Source of the DNA: Candidatus Uhrbacteria bacterium
Lineage (GTDB): Bacteria; Patescibacteriota; Patescibacteriia; 2-12-FULL-60-25
DNA length: 50,569 bases
Reading direction: 5' to 3'
Assembly: GCA_008363075.1 (NCBI GenBank)
Contig: RHKK01000009.1
Location: forward strand, 1-50,569
Positions 32,676 through 41,295 of this stretch are shown piece by piece; position 1 is the stretch's first letter, and each line of letters opens with the position of its first letter. The notes beneath the pieces are model-generated. The model made no database searches. It worked only from the letters and a program-made list of their open reading frames with translations, and was not told the DNA's origin. Position numbers and translations under genes: made by a program.

Positions 32676-32704
32676 AGGGTGGCAGATTTGATCGAAGAAA
32701 TCAA
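32676..32704 (-). promoter_or_regulatory. Candidate purB promoter
   Basis: TTGATT, 17 bases, CACCCT preceded by TGC; weak -10. Confidence 0.35.
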
Positions 32705-32712
32705 GGTTCGGA

Positions 32713-32798
32713 CCTAACTCCCTCAGTCCCTCTTGTACTCAAGAGGGAAGCGCTCTTACGCCCTCCTCTTTCGCAAAAGAGGAGTTGGAGGAGTTAGG
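32713..32798. repeat. Gene-less two-hairpin element with inverted ends
   Basis: CCTAACTCC (32713-32721) and GGAGTTAGG (32790-32798) are perfect inverted ends. Next to each is a hairpin: TCCCTCTTG-TACT-CAAGAGGGA (32727-32748) and CTCCTCTTT-CGCA-AAAGAGGAG (32763-32784). The order matches the DUF559 element (end, hairpin, AGCG-TCTT, hairpin, end) but the gene is missing, so it looks like an internally deleted form. Confidence 0.75.
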
Positions 32799-32804
32799 AA
32801 CGAT

Positions 32805-32828
32805 AAAACGGACCACGTAGTCCGTTTT
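32805..32828. terminator. Terminator of tRNA-Ile
   Basis: AAAACGGAC-CACGTA-GTCCGTTTT symmetrical hairpin six bases after the encoded CCA on the minus strand. Confidence 0.8.
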
Positions 32829-32833
32829 ATTCA

Positions 32834-32910
32834 TGGTGCGGGAGGATGGGATCGAACCATCGACCGGGCGTGTATAAGACGCCTGCTCTAACCAACTGAG
32901 CTACTCCCGC
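32834..32910 (-). tRNA. tRNA-Ile (anticodon UAU)
   Basis: Acceptor GCGGGAG/CTCCCGC, D-arm GCTCAGTTGGTTAGAGC, anticodon stem GGCGT/ACGCC with loop CTTATAC, so anticodon UAU reading AUA; T-arm with GTTCGAT; encoded CCA. Most bacteria read AUA with a CAU tRNA modified by TilS, so UAU is unusual. Confidence 0.93.
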
Positions 32911-32920
32911 AAGCGTCTGG

Positions 32921-32949
32921 AAGATACGTTTCTCCGACGGACGTGTCAA
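32921..32949 (-). promoter_or_regulatory. tRNA-Ile promoter
   Basis: TTGACA, 17 bases, TATCTT. Its -35 overlaps the -35 of the divergent pseudouridine synthase gene. Confidence 0.7.
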
Positions 32950-32971
32950 AACCGCCGGGATCGTTTATGCT
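32943..32971 (+). promoter_or_regulatory. Pseudouridine synthase promoter
   Basis: GTGTCA, 17 bases, TATGCT ending six bases before the ATG: leaderless. Confidence 0.5.
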
Positions 32972-32977
32972 GCCGCC

Positions 32978-33940
32978 ATGGAAACCCAAACTTGGACGAT
33001 CGGGCCGGAACACGAGGATGAGCGGCTTGATCTCTTTCTCACCGCCGAGATGCCGGACCGGTCGCGGTCGGCCATACAAAAGCTGATCAAGGACGGCCAT
33101 GTCACGGTCAACGGCGCGCCGGCGACGGTTCACCGCTTCTTGAAAGAGGGCGATCATGTTGCGTGGGATGGCATCGAACGTTCGAGTAGCGAATATCGAG
33201 TATCGTCAATCCCTGCGCCATCCGACGTTACTCGTTACTCGTTACTCGACATGATCGTCGAAGAATCCCCCGATTGGATCGTCCTCGACAAACCGGCGGG
33301 ACTCTTGGTGCATCCCGATGCCAAGTCGAAGACGGGCACGCTCGTCGACATCCTCATCGCGCATGAGCCGACGATCGCCAAAATCGGCGAGGATCCGGAA
33401 CGGCCCGGTATCGTCCATCGGCTCGACCGCGAGGTGAGCGGACTCATGATCGTCGCCAAGACGCAAAACGCGTTCGACGAGCTCAAGCGGCAATTCGCTT
33501 CGCGCGAAGTGCGCAAAAAATACCTTGCCCTTTGTCATGGGTCTCTCCCGGAAGAAGAGGGTGACATCAAATTCCGCATCGCGCGCTCGACGACGCAACC
33601 GCGCATGGCCGCGCGTCCGTCGCATGAAGAGGAAGGGAAAGCGGCCTGGACGCATTATCGCGTGAAAGAACGATTCAAGGGCGCGACCTTGGTCGAATTG
33701 GAAATCCTCTCCGGACGCACGCACCAAATACGTGCGCACCTCCACGCGATGCAATGCCCGGTCATAGGTGATGCGCTCTACGCGATCAAAAAAACCGAAC
33801 GCAACGTCAAGGCGCCGCGACTCATGCTGCAAAGCGTCGAGCTCGAATTCACCGATCCGACCAGCGGCGAGCGCAAACACTTTGATCTCGCTCCGGTACC
33901 GGAATTCGAGACATTGTCGGAAGAGTTTCGTACGTCGTAA
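32978..33940 (+). CDS. RluA/RluD-family pseudouridine synthase
   Basis: 320 residues. N-terminal S4 RNA-binding domain (about 14-62, 'ERLDLFLTAEMPDRSRSAIQKLIKDGHVTVNG'), then the catalytic domain with 'IVLDKPAGLLVHPD' and 'GIVHRLDREVSGLM', where D150 is the catalytic aspartate, plus 'RTHQIRAHLHAMQCPVIGD'. It isomerises specific uridines in rRNA. Between the two domains, residues about 69-91 ('SSSEYRVSSIPAPSDVTRYSLLD') are encoded by an inverted heptad array of 69 bases that keeps the frame. Overlapping divergent promoters link it to tRNA-Ile. Confidence 0.93.
   Translation: METQTWTIGPEHEDERLDLFLTAEMPDRSRSAIQKLIKDGHVTVNGAPATVHRFLKEGDHVAWDGIERSSSEYRVSSIPAPSDVTRYSLLDMIVEESPDWIVLDKPAGLLVHPDAKSKTGTLVDILIAHEPTIAKIGEDPERPGIVHRLDREVSGLMIVAKTQNAFDELKRQFASREVRKKYLALCHGSLPEEEGDIKFRIARSTTQPRMAARPSHEEEGKAAWTHYRVKERFKGATLVELEILSGRTHQIRAHLHAMQCPVIGDALYAIKKTERNVKAPRLMLQSVELEFTDPTSGERKHFDLAPVPEFETLSEEFRTS
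33183..33250. repeat. Inverted heptad arms (CGTTACT type) inside the pseudouridine synthase gene
   Basis: Left arm CGAGTAG, CGAATAT, CGAGTAT; right arm three exact CGTTACT units. The arms are approximate reverse complements; the insert lies in the linker between S4 and catalytic domains. Confidence 0.85.
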
Positions 33941-33947
33941 TTCGCAA

Positions 33948-34000
33948 GCGCATGACCATGCGCTCCCTACGGCTACTTTCTACTCACTACTTTCTACTCA
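33948..34000. repeat. Palindrome-CCCTAC plus heptad array (CTACTCA type)
   Basis: GCGCATG-AC-CATGCGC then TCCCTACGG, then CTACTTT, CTACTCA, CTACTTT, CTACTCA. The array ends six bases before the cytidylate kinase start. The same order occurs inside uvrA (37365-37437). Confidence 0.75.
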
Positions 34001-34006
34001 CTCCCC

Positions 34007-34567
34007 ATGATCATCACCATTTCCGGCGTGCCGGGCTCGGGCAAAACCTCGGCGGGAAAAATCGTCGCGGAGAAACTGGGGCTGCGCTTCTATTCGATCG
34101 GCGGACTGCGCGCCAAGATGGCCGAGGAACGCGGCATCACCATCGACGAACTGAACGCGATCGGCGAACAAGACCACACCACCGACACGGACGTGGACGC
34201 GTATCAAAAAAAGCTCGGCGAAACCGAAGACAATCTCATCATCGAAGGACGCCTGTCGTGGCATTTCATTCCGCACTCGTTTAAGATCTTCCTTGATTGC
34301 GACCGCGACGAGGCCGCGCGGCGCATCTATCTCGCAAAACAATATGGCGAGCGGAGTGATGAAGGAACGTACATGAGCGCGGAAGACGCGCGAAAAAAAC
34401 TGGATGAACGCATGGCCTCGGATACGCGCCGGTATCAGGCTATTTACGGCCTCGACTACCAGGATCCGAGTCACTACGACCTCGTGATCGACACGACCGA
34501 TCTTGATGGTCCGGAAGCGACCGCCCAACGCATGCTCGAGGCGCTCAAGATGCGTGACCTCGCGTGA
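34007..34567 (+). CDS. cmk: Cytidylate kinase, archaeal type
   Basis: 186 residues. P-loop 'ISGVPGSGKTSAGKIVAEKLGLRFYSIGGLRAKMAEERG' at the N-terminus, 'NLIIEGRLSWHFIPHSFKIFLDCD' (Walker B-like strand), and a lid 'EDARKKLDERMASDTRRYQAIYGLDYQD'. This matches the short cytidylate kinases of archaea and Patescibacteria (AAA_33/Cmk type 2) that phosphorylate CMP/dCMP. No ribosome binding site; a heptad array directly precedes the start. Confidence 0.9.
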   Translation: MIITISGVPGSGKTSAGKIVAEKLGLRFYSIGGLRAKMAEERGITIDELNAIGEQDHTTDTDVDAYQKKLGETEDNLIIEGRLSWHFIPHSFKIFLDCDRDEAARRIYLAKQYGERSDEGTYMSAEDARKKLDERMASDTRRYQAIYGLDYQDPSHYDLVIDTTDLDGPEATAQRMLEALKMRDLA

Positions 34568-34599
34568 GAGCATCGCGTCCGCTACACTAACATCAACCT

Positions 34600-35481
34600 A
34601 TGAAATCGTTATTTTCTTTATGCATGGCGACCGTGTTGCTGTGCGCGACCGCTCTTCCCGTCTCGGCGCAAAGCGGCGCGCAGACAATCAACTTTGCCGC
34701 ATCGACGTTTTCCACGAGCAAATCCGTGGTGCGCGCGGACGGCATCGACAACGCGGTGGTGAGCGTCACGATCAAGAATGATTTTTTCGGGCCGCTCGAA
34801 GGCGCGACGGTGGAGCTACGGTCCAGCCGCGGCGATCAGGATGAAATCATCGCTCAAAATAACGTCACGAACTCGTTTGGCCGCGCCAGCTTTCTCCTCC
34901 GATCGCTACGCAACGGCACCTCGACGCTGACCGCGATCGTGAACGGCCAGACCTTCCCGAAAACCGTGGACGTGTTTTTCGACCAGGGGCTCGCGTTGCA
35001 GCTCCCCGTCGGCGCGCTCATCAAGATTCCGGACGATAACGACGTGAACACGCTGAACGACACGGCCGTTTATTACTATGCCTCGAACGGCAAACGCTAC
35101 GTGTTCCCGAACGAGAAAACCTACTTCACGTGGTATGCGGATTTTTCTCAGGTCCGCATCATCCCGATCGACCAGATGGCGCTCATTCCCATCGGCGGAA
35201 ACATTACCTATCGCCCGGCATCGCGCCTCGTGAAGTTCCAAACCGACCCGAAGACGTATCTCCCGACCAAAGGCGGCGTGCTACGATGGGCCAAGACCGA
35301 GGAGATCGTGCGCACGTGGTTCGGCCCGCAATGGAACACGTTCATCGACGACATTTCCGAGGCGTTTTACGTGAACTACACGTTCGGCTCGCCGATCGAA
35401 GGACCGTACGACGTCTCGCTTCAGATCATCGCGGACACGGCGCGGACGGTGAATGAGAATTTAGGACTGGGAAGGCCGTAA
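34600..35481 (+). CDS. Secreted protein with Ig-like domain
   Basis: 293 residues. Signal peptide '[23 protein letters not shown]' with likely cleavage after ALPVSA. Residues about 30-125 look like an invasin-type Ig-like (Big) domain: '[37 protein letters not shown]' and '[25 protein letters not shown]'. The rest has '[28 protein letters not shown]', a motif I have seen in CPR surface proteins of unknown role. A TACACT box ends 11 bases before the ATG. It overlaps the 3' end of convergent rplS by 21 bases. Confidence 0.8.
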   Translation: MKSLFSLCMATVLLCATALPVSAQSGAQTINFAASTFSTSKSVVRADGIDNAVVSVTIKNDFFGPLEGATVELRSSRGDQDEIIAQNNVTNSFGRASFLLRSLRNGTSTLTAIVNGQTFPKTVDVFFDQGLALQLPVGALIKIPDDNDVNTLNDTAVYYYASNGKRYVFPNEKTYFTWYADFSQVRIIPIDQMALIPIGGNITYRPASRLVKFQTDPKTYLPTKGGVLRWAKTEEIVRTWFGPQWNTFIDDISEAFYVNYTFGSPIEGPYDVSLQIIADTARTVNENLGLGRP

Positions 35482-35826
35482 CTTCACCACTTTCTCTTCG
35501 CGCAGGCGCTTTTTGGAGCTTCGGACGAATCCGATGTTCTTGCGACGCGTCTTGATCTTCTTCACGATTTCGATTTTGGCGATGATCGGCGACGCGAGCG
35601 GATAGATGCGCTCGACGCCGATCCCGTCCGCGACCTTTCGCACGGTCATCGTCTTGGAAATGCCGGAACCGCCGACCTTCAACACCAGCCCCTCAAAGAC
35701 CTGGATACGTTCCTTTTCTTCGCCTTTGGTGTTCACGTCCTTGATTTTCTGGTGGACGCGGATGGTCATGCCGGTCTCGATCTGCGAGGGCTCGATCGTG
35801 GCCGGGAATTGCGTGATTTCGGGCAT
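35461..35826 (-). CDS. rplS: 50S ribosomal protein L19
   Basis: 121 residues from ATG 35826 (an upstream TTG is less likely). Typical L19: '[80 protein letters not shown]', seen across residues about 15-105 with the family's length. It sits at the 30S-50S interface. Promoter lies inside the uvrA 3' end; leader about nine bases. Confidence 0.96.
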   Translation of the reverse strand: MPEITQFPATIEPSQIETGMTIRVHQKIKDVNTKGEEKERIQVFEGLVLKVGGSGISKTMTVRKVADGIGVERIYPLASPIIAKIEIVKKIKTRRKNIGFVRSSKKRLREEKVVKLRPSQS

Positions 35827-35841
35827 ATCGGAATGGGCCAA

Positions 35842-35870
35842 AGGTTAGAGGAAAACGCGGACTACGTCAA
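35842..35870 (-). promoter_or_regulatory. rplS promoter
   Basis: TTGACG, 17 bases, TAACCT; the -35 lies in the last codons of uvrA. Confidence 0.65.
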
Positions 35871-38744
35871 TACCTCCTTCAAATACCTCCCGGTCCAGGA
35901 CTTTTTGTTCTTGGCGATCTCTTCCGGACGCCCCTCGGCTACGACCATGCCGCCCTTCATGCCGCCTTCCGGTCCCATGTCGATGACGTGGTCGGCCATG
36001 CGGATAACGTCGAGGTTGTGCTCGATCACGAGGACGGTGTTGCCCTTGTCCACGAGCGCGTTCAAGACGCCCATCAATCGCTTGATGTCCTCGAAGTGCA
36101 GGCCGGTGGTCGGTTCGTCGAGGATGTAGAGCGTACGGCCCGTGGCGCGACGCGAAAGCTCGGTCGCGAGTTTGACGCGTTGCGCCTCGCCGCCGGAGAG
36201 CGTCGTTGCCGGCTGGCCGAGCCGCACGTATCCGAGACCGACCTCGTGCAGGACGGAGAGCTTGTCGTAAATGAGCGGCTGGTCCGCGAAGAACCGGCGC
36301 GCCTCCTCGACCGTCATGTCGAGCACGTCGGCGATATGTTTGCCGCGGTACGCGACTTCGAGCGCCTCGGCGTTATAGCGTCGGCCGTTGCATTCGTGGC
36401 ACTCGACGTACACGTCGGGCAAGAACTGCATGGCGATTTGCACGTAGCCGTCGCCCGAGCACGCCTCGCACCGGCCGCCGCCTTTCACGTTGAACGAGAA
36501 CTTGCCCGCATCAAAGCCGCGCGTCTTCGCTTCCGGAATCTCGGTGAAGAGATCGCGGATGGCGGTGAAGACGCCGGTGTACGTGGCGGGATTCGAGCGC
36601 GGCGTGCGGCCGATCGGCGACTGGTCCACGGAGACGACTTTATCGACATGCTCGATGCCGTCGATTTTTTTGTGCTCCCCGATCGGATCCTTGGATCCGT
36701 AAAAATGGCTCGACAACGCGCATCCGAGGATATCGAGTACGAGCGTGGATTTGCCCGAGCCGGAGACGCCCGTCACGCAGACGAGCCGGCCGAGCGGGAA
36801 TTTTACATCGACGTTTTGCAGGTTGAACGCGTTCGCGCCACGCACGGTGATGTACTTACCGTTCCCCTTACGACGCGTCTTGGGTGCCTCAAGACACTTC
36901 TTGCCGCACAAATACAGTGCGGTCTCGGATTCCTTGTTCTTCTTGATCTCGGCCAGGGTTCCTTGCGCGACGATCTCGCCGCCATACTCGCCCGCGCCCG
37001 GACCGACGTCCACGATGTGGTCCGCCGCGCGCATCACGGCTTCGTCATGCTCGACGACGATCACGGTATTGCCGAGATCGCGCAGGCGCTTGATCGTATG
37101 GATGAGTTTGTCGTTGTCGCGCTGATGCAATCCGATGGACGGCTCGTCAAGGATGTACGTCACACCCGAGAGCTCGGAACCGAGTTGCGCGGCCAACCGC
37201 ACACGTTGCGCCTCGCCGCCGGAGAGCGACATAGCCGATCGATCCAACGTCAAATAGTCAAGCCCGACCTCGAGCAAATTCACAAGGCGACGTTTCACCT
37301 CCCCCGTGATTTGATCGACCACGAGGCGTTCACGCTCGTTCAATCCCGCCGCGTCGGGCGCATCAGGTGCGATGAATCGCGCCCCTACGGTTTTCTTGCC
37401 TTTTTGCTTATTGCCTACGGCTTTTTGCTTTTTCCCCAGTCCTTCAAAAAACACGGCGAGCTCATCAAGCGGCAGGCGCACGAGATCCGCGATGGTCTTG
37501 TCCGCGACGTTCACGGCGAGCGCCTCCTTACGTAGACGATGCCCTCCGCAGGCCGGACACGTCAGCTCGCGCATGTACTGCTCGATCTCTTTTTGGACAT
37601 ACTCGGAATCGGTTTCCTTGTGTTTTGCCTCAAGCATCGCCAAGATTCCTTCGAATTCTCCGTCCCCGCGGAACAGAACGTCGAGCTGCTTGGACGTGAA
37701 CTCCTCGATCGGCTGGTTGATCGTGAACCCGTGTTTCGCGCCGACCTGCTCGAGCTTTTTCAGCTGCGACGTTTGCGAACCGGCGATGCGCGTCCACGGC
37801 TTCACGGCGCCCTGTGCCAACGTCAGGCGCTTGTTGGGGATGACAAGCTCCGGCTCAAGCACGAGCTTGATGCCAAGGCCGGTGCAGTCGGGACAAGCGC
37901 CATGCGGCGAATTGAACGAAAACAGACGCGGCTCCAAGGGCGGCAGACACGTGCCGCACTGCGTGCAGGAGAGCGATTGCGAGAGGGCGCGCTCCTCCCC
38001 CGAATCCTCGGAAAGCAGAACGAGCATTCCTTTGCCGATTTCGAGCGCGCGCTTCACGAGTTCGGTCGCGAGCTCGGACGTCATCGGTGACTTCCTTTCG
38101 ATGCGTTGCACGACGACCTCAATCGTGTGCGGCGTCGTCTTGTCCACGCGCGTCTGGAGCAGCTCGGCGAGATCGACGAGCGTCCCGTCGAATCGCGCTT
38201 CGTGGAACCCCGCGTCCCGCGCCCCTTTGAGCGCAACCTTGTGCTCGCCCTTCACTTCACGCACGAGGGGCGCGAGTACGAGCAGGGCATCCGTTCTGTT
38301 CCAATCCAGAAGCGCCTGGGCGATGTCCTGCGGCGTCTGCTCGGACACGGGCTTGCCGCATGTTACGCACCGCACGCGTCCCGCACGAGAAAAGAGCAAG
38401 CGCAGGTGGTCATAAATCTCGGTCACGGTCCCGACCGTCGAGCGCGGATTGTGCGACGTGGACTTCTGGTCGATGGCGACGGTCGGAGACAATCCTTCGA
38501 TCGCGTCGACGTCCGGCTTGTCCTGTAGCTCCATGAACTGGCGCGCGTACGACGACATGGATTCCATGTACCGGCGCTGGCCTTCGGCGTGGATCGTATC
38601 GAAGGCAAGGGACGACTTCCCCGATCCGGAGAGTCCCGTCATCACGATGAAGGCGTTTTTCGGCAGGTCGATCGAGACGTTCTTCAGGTTGTTCACCCGG
38701 GCGCCTTTGATCGAAATGCTCTGCAACGAATTCTTTGGCGGCAT
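35862..38744 (-). CDS. uvrA: Excinuclease ABC subunit A
   Basis: 960 residues from ATG 38744. It is the damage-recognition ATPase of nucleotide excision repair. Walker A '[14 protein letters not shown]' near the N-terminus and '[13 protein letters not shown]' in the second half; zinc-binding '[11 protein letters not shown]...GACPDC' and '[10 protein letters not shown]...VECHEC'; signatures '[12 protein letters not shown]' and '[15 protein letters not shown]'. About 30 residues ('[22 protein letters not shown]' and on) before '[12 protein letters not shown]' are extra relative to normal UvrA and come from a palindrome plus heptad array. The promoter probably overlaps the upstream terminator, giving an almost leaderless mRNA. 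Confidence 0.97.
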   Translation of the reverse strand: MPPKNSLQSISIKGARVNNLKNVSIDLPKNAFIVMTGLSGSGKSSLAFDTIHAEGQRRYMESMSSYARQFMELQDKPDVDAIEGLSPTVAIDQKSTSHNPRSTVGTVTEIYDHLRLLFSRAGRVRCVTCGKPVSEQTPQDIAQALLDWNRTDALLVLAPLVREVKGEHKVALKGARDAGFHEARFDGTLVDLAELLQTRVDKTTPHTIEVVVQRIERKSPMTSELATELVKRALEIGKGMLVLLSEDSGEERALSQSLSCTQCGTCLPPLEPRLFSFNSPHGACPDCTGLGIKLVLEPELVIPNKRLTLAQGAVKPWTRIAGSQTSQLKKLEQVGAKHGFTINQPIEEFTSKQLDVLFRGDGEFEGILAMLEAKHKETDSEYVQKEIEQYMRELTCPACGGHRLRKEALAVNVADKTIADLVRLPLDELAVFFEGLGKKQKAVGNKQKGKKTVGARFIAPDAPDAAGLNERERLVVDQITGEVKRRLVNLLEVGLDYLTLDRSAMSLSGGEAQRVRLAAQLGSELSGVTYILDEPSIGLHQRDNDKLIHTIKRLRDLGNTVIVVEHDEAVMRAADHIVDVGPGAGEYGGEIVAQGTLAEIKKNKESETALYLCGKKCLEAPKTRRKGNGKYITVRGANAFNLQNVDVKFPLGRLVCVTGVSGSGKSTLVLDILGCALSSHFYGSKDPIGEHKKIDGIEHVDKVVSVDQSPIGRTPRSNPATYTGVFTAIRDLFTEIPEAKTRGFDAGKFSFNVKGGGRCEACSGDGYVQIAMQFLPDVYVECHECNGRRYNAEALEVAYRGKHIADVLDMTVEEARRFFADQPLIYDKLSVLHEVGLGYVRLGQPATTLSGGEAQRVKLATELSRRATGRTLYILDEPTTGLHFEDIKRLMGVLNALVDKGNTVLVIEHNLDVIRMADHVIDMGPEGGMKGGMVVAEGRPEEIAKNKKSWTGRYLKEVLT
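37365..37437. repeat. Palindrome-CCCTAC plus heptad array inside uvrA
   Basis: GGTGCGAT-GA-ATCGCGCC then CCTACGG, then TTGCCTT, TTTGCTT, ATTGCCT, ACGGCTT, TTTGCTT. Read in frame on the minus strand as a Lys/Gln-rich insert. Confidence 0.75.
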
Positions 38745-38754
38745 GTCGGCGGCG

Positions 38755-38783
38755 AGACTAACAAAAAACGGCCGACGGGGCAA
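38755..38783 (-). promoter_or_regulatory. Candidate uvrA promoter
   Basis: TTGCCC, 17 bases, TAGTCT, with the -35 in the loop of the upstream terminator hairpin. Confidence 0.4.
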
Positions 38784-38800
38784 GCCCCGGGGGCGGCCGT
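38762..38800 (-). terminator. Terminator after the pilin-like gene
   Basis: ACGGCCG/CGGCCGT outer stem with GGGGC-AA-GCCCC inside, followed by TTTTTTG on the minus strand. Confidence 0.85.
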
Positions 38801-38809
38801 CTTGATTTT

Positions 38810-40552
38810 CTATCTCGCGCAGGGGGTCGGGGTGGTGAGCACGGACCGAGGCTTGCATTGAGCGGGAAAGGGTCGGCCGGGCTCAAGCACCGTCCAATTT
38901 CGCGCCTCCCCTTCACGACCGGAGGGGCAATACACGCAGACGAACTCCGTGTCCAAGGGCGGGCCATTGCAGAGGAGAGGAAACACGCTCTCGCTCTGAC
39001 CGTTATTGGGCCGAAAGCACGGTGTACCGTCGCGTACCTCAATTTCGCACACTTTATACGGATATCTCGGATCCGCTTCTTCCAGAGAGGCGAACGCGAT
39101 GCGGCGGACAAGGCTTTGAGGAACCACGGGCACACAGCTCCCGTTGGAGCATTGCGCGTCCGAGTCGCATGGTTCGCCCGGTTGGTTGCCGGAGGTGGTC
39201 CAACAGATTTTCCAACTATCGATACAGCTGACGTTTTGCCGCAGATCGCAATGCGCGTTTTCCAGGCAGGGAGCCCCCTTTTCCCCGGTGGAGCACACGC
39301 GAACATTCTGCACGTCTTGAACGATTTCCGTCGTGATGCCGATATCACGTCCGACTTGTCCTCCGACCGTTTCTCCGACAAATGCGCCCGCCGCCTTACG
39401 GGCATCCACGGGAATGAGGTTCCAAATCATGGCTCCGCCTCCGGCCAGGATCGCGCCCGGCACGGCCCCCACTCCCCCCAACACGAATCCCGCACCGCCT
39501 CCCGCCGCCGCCGCCGTGCCGACATCGATCTCTTCGCCGCCGATAAACGAGCCGAGCTCACTTCCCGTCTCCGCGCCCTCCTCGGCCGCCTCCGCCACTT
39601 TCTTTACGGAGAAGACGTAGTTGATCCCCGCCACGCAGCGCCTCCCGGGTCCGCACTGATTATCCGTCGTGCAGCGCGAGTTTTTGATCGCCGCCGGAAG
39701 ATCCAAATCCCGACACTCCACCGGTTCGGGAGGCGTGAAGGAAAGCAACGTCGTGGCGGGATTGATCGTGGAAAGGATCGTGTGCGCGCCGAGGACGATC
39801 AGCATGCCGACGATCGCGTCGACGATGATCTTCTTACCGGCCTGGATATCGCCGATGCTCGCGCCGACGAGATAGCGGAAGCCGCCGTACACGACCATCA
39901 CGATCGCGACGACCAGCACGACGGTGACCAGATAGCGATAGGCGACGTTGATGTAGTCCGGCAAACCGGCGACCTGCGTGATCCCGCCGATGGGAACCGC
40001 GAGCGTCATGGGCAGCAAGCTCTGCGAGCGGCGTTCCTCGCACGCGGCGATCAGCGCTTCCTGCTGCGCCTCCCCGAAGGCGAGGCGCGCCCCGCGCGCT
40101 TCCGTACAGCTCGAGTTCGGATCGGCGACGCACTCCTCGCAAATTTCCTCGCGATACGTCGTCTCATAGTGAATCGATCGCTTCCCCCCGTCGGCCGCGC
40201 ATCGAGCGGCGCATAGGCCGAGGATTTCCTCGCGACGAGCCGGGGTAATATCCATATCCGCGACCACCGTTCGCACGGAGGCGGGGTTTGAAATGGCGCC
40301 GTCCAAGCCGCGCGGCGCGTATCGGATCGGCCACACCGAGAAATCCGTCGTGACCGGGACGCCGGAGTCGATCCGATGGTGATTGCAGACGCGCGTCGTC
40401 TCATCGCGACACCAGCAGCTGAACATGCCGTTCACCGCCGAAGCGGGAGCGGGAATTGCGTGAGCAAAAAGCAAAAAGCAAAAAGCAAAAAGGGCCGGCA
40501 GGTGACGCCACCCCCTTATTCCTTTTTGCCTATTGCCTATGGCCCTATTCAT
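38810..40552 (-). CDS. Cys-rich membrane protein with VirB2/pilin-like core
   Basis: 580 residues. N-terminal signal sequence (about 17-40) encoded largely by a heptad array. A Cys-rich outer region (about 44-165, with 'FSCWCRDETTRVCNHH'). A two-span segment 'YINVAYRYLVTVVLVVAIVMVVYGGFRYLVGASIG' and 'GKKIIVDAIVGMLIVLGAHTIL' (about 205-270) resembles the TrbC/VirB2 pilin-like core often found in CPR type IV secretion or pilus loci. Next comes a Gly/Ala-rich region and a C-terminal part with many cysteine pairs ('GAPCLENAHCDLRQNVSC', 'GEPCDSDAQCSNGSC'), as in Dickkopf-like repeats. Three bases after the DsbA-like gene, which could form its disulfides. Confidence 0.72.
   Translation of the reverse strand: MNRAIGNRQKGIRGWRHLPALFAFCFLLFAHAIPAPASAVNGMFSCWCRDETTRVCNHHRIDSGVPVTTDFSVWPIRYAPRGLDGAISNPASVRTVVADMDITPARREEILGLCAARCAADGGKRSIHYETTYREEICEECVADPNSSCTEARGARLAFGEAQQEALIAACEERRSQSLLPMTLAVPIGGITQVAGLPDYINVAYRYLVTVVLVVAIVMVVYGGFRYLVGASIGDIQAGKKIIVDAIVGMLIVLGAHTILSTINPATTLLSFTPPEPVECRDLDLPAAIKNSRCTTDNQCGPGRRCVAGINYVFSVKKVAEAAEEGAETGSELGSFIGGEEIDVGTAAAAGGGAGFVLGGVGAVPGAILAGGGAMIWNLIPVDARKAAGAFVGETVGGQVGRDIGITTEIVQDVQNVRVCSTGEKGAPCLENAHCDLRQNVSCIDSWKICWTTSGNQPGEPCDSDAQCSNGSCVPVVPQSLVRRIAFASLEEADPRYPYKVCEIEVRDGTPCFRPNNGQSESVFPLLCNGPPLDTEFVCVYCPSGREGEARNWTVLEPGRPFPAQCKPRSVLTTPTPCAR
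40463..40542. repeat. Inverted heptad arms (AGCAAAA type)
   Basis: Four exact AGCAAAA units (40463-40490), a GC-rich core, then CTTTTTG, CCTATTG, CCTATGG (40522-40542). On the minus strand this encodes the start and signal peptide of the pilin-like protein. Confidence 0.85.
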
Positions 40553-40555
40553 ACG

Positions 40556-41278
40556 CTACGGCGTCTTCTTATTCGCGAGGAACTGGTCCACGATGAAGTT
40601 GAGCGCTTCGGCGGACGGCGCGCCTTGGACTTTCACGCCGTTGAAAAAGAAGGTTGGCGTACCCTGGACGCCGGCCTGCAATCCCGCGAGCAGATCGGCT
40701 TCGACCAACGCGCGCGTGCGGCCCGAATCGAGACAGGACGAGAACGTATTGATATTCAAACCGACTTCCCGCGCGACCTGCATGAGATCCGCATCGTCGA
40801 ACGAGCGCCGGTCGAGCAAAAACAGCTTGTCGTGATACGCCCAAAAATTTCCCTGCTCCTGCGCGCATCGAGCCGCCATCGAGGCCCGCGTCGCCCCCGG
40901 ATGCAGGTCTTCCAGCGGAAAGTCGCGGATGATGAGACGCACATCGCCCTGTCGTTCGACCGTCAGCTCACGGACGGGTTCGAATGCCTGGCGACAGAAC
41001 GGGCATCCGTAATCAAGGAACTCGACGATCGTGACCGGCGCGTCGGCCGGACCGACGGACGGCGCCTTGGGATCGGCGAGCGCGACGAGATCTTCTTGCG
41101 TCACGTTTTGGTTCGCCGCGAGCCGGCTGGCGGTGGACTGCAGCCGCTCCTCCAGAAACGGATTCGCCTCGCCGCGCTGGATGGCTTGGTAATACAGGAT
41201 GGTTTGCCGGGCAAAAAGCACGGCCCCGATTCCGAGCAGGATCGCGAGAAGGATGCCAAGCACTTTCCAAACGGACAT
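40556..41278 (-). CDS. DsbA-like membrane-anchored thiol oxidoreductase
   Basis: 240 residues from ATG 41278. One N-terminal span 'VLGILLAILLGIGAVLFA', then a thioredoxin/DsbA fold: 'PVTIVEFLDYGCPFCRQAFEPVREL' with active-site CPFC, an inserted helical domain, and 'GVQGTPTFFFNGVKVQGAPS' with the cis-Pro (TP). This is the Thioredoxin_4/BdbD type that introduces disulfides outside the membrane. It is the first gene of a pair with the Cys-rich pilin-like protein. A TAAACT box ends seven bases before the start, so the mRNA is probably leaderless. Confidence 0.92.
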   Translation of the reverse strand: MSVWKVLGILLAILLGIGAVLFARQTILYYQAIQRGEANPFLEERLQSTASRLAANQNVTQEDLVALADPKAPSVGPADAPVTIVEFLDYGCPFCRQAFEPVRELTVERQGDVRLIIRDFPLEDLHPGATRASMAARCAQEQGNFWAYHDKLFLLDRRSFDDADLMQVAREVGLNINTFSSCLDSGRTRALVEADLLAGLQAGVQGTPTFFFNGVKVQGAPSAEALNFIVDQFLANKKTP

Positions 41279-41295
41279 CGGGACCAGTTTAGCAC

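Noticed and set aside
35988-37535. 515-residue frame antisense to uvrA
   Set aside because: Shadow of uvrA; composition biased, no domain.
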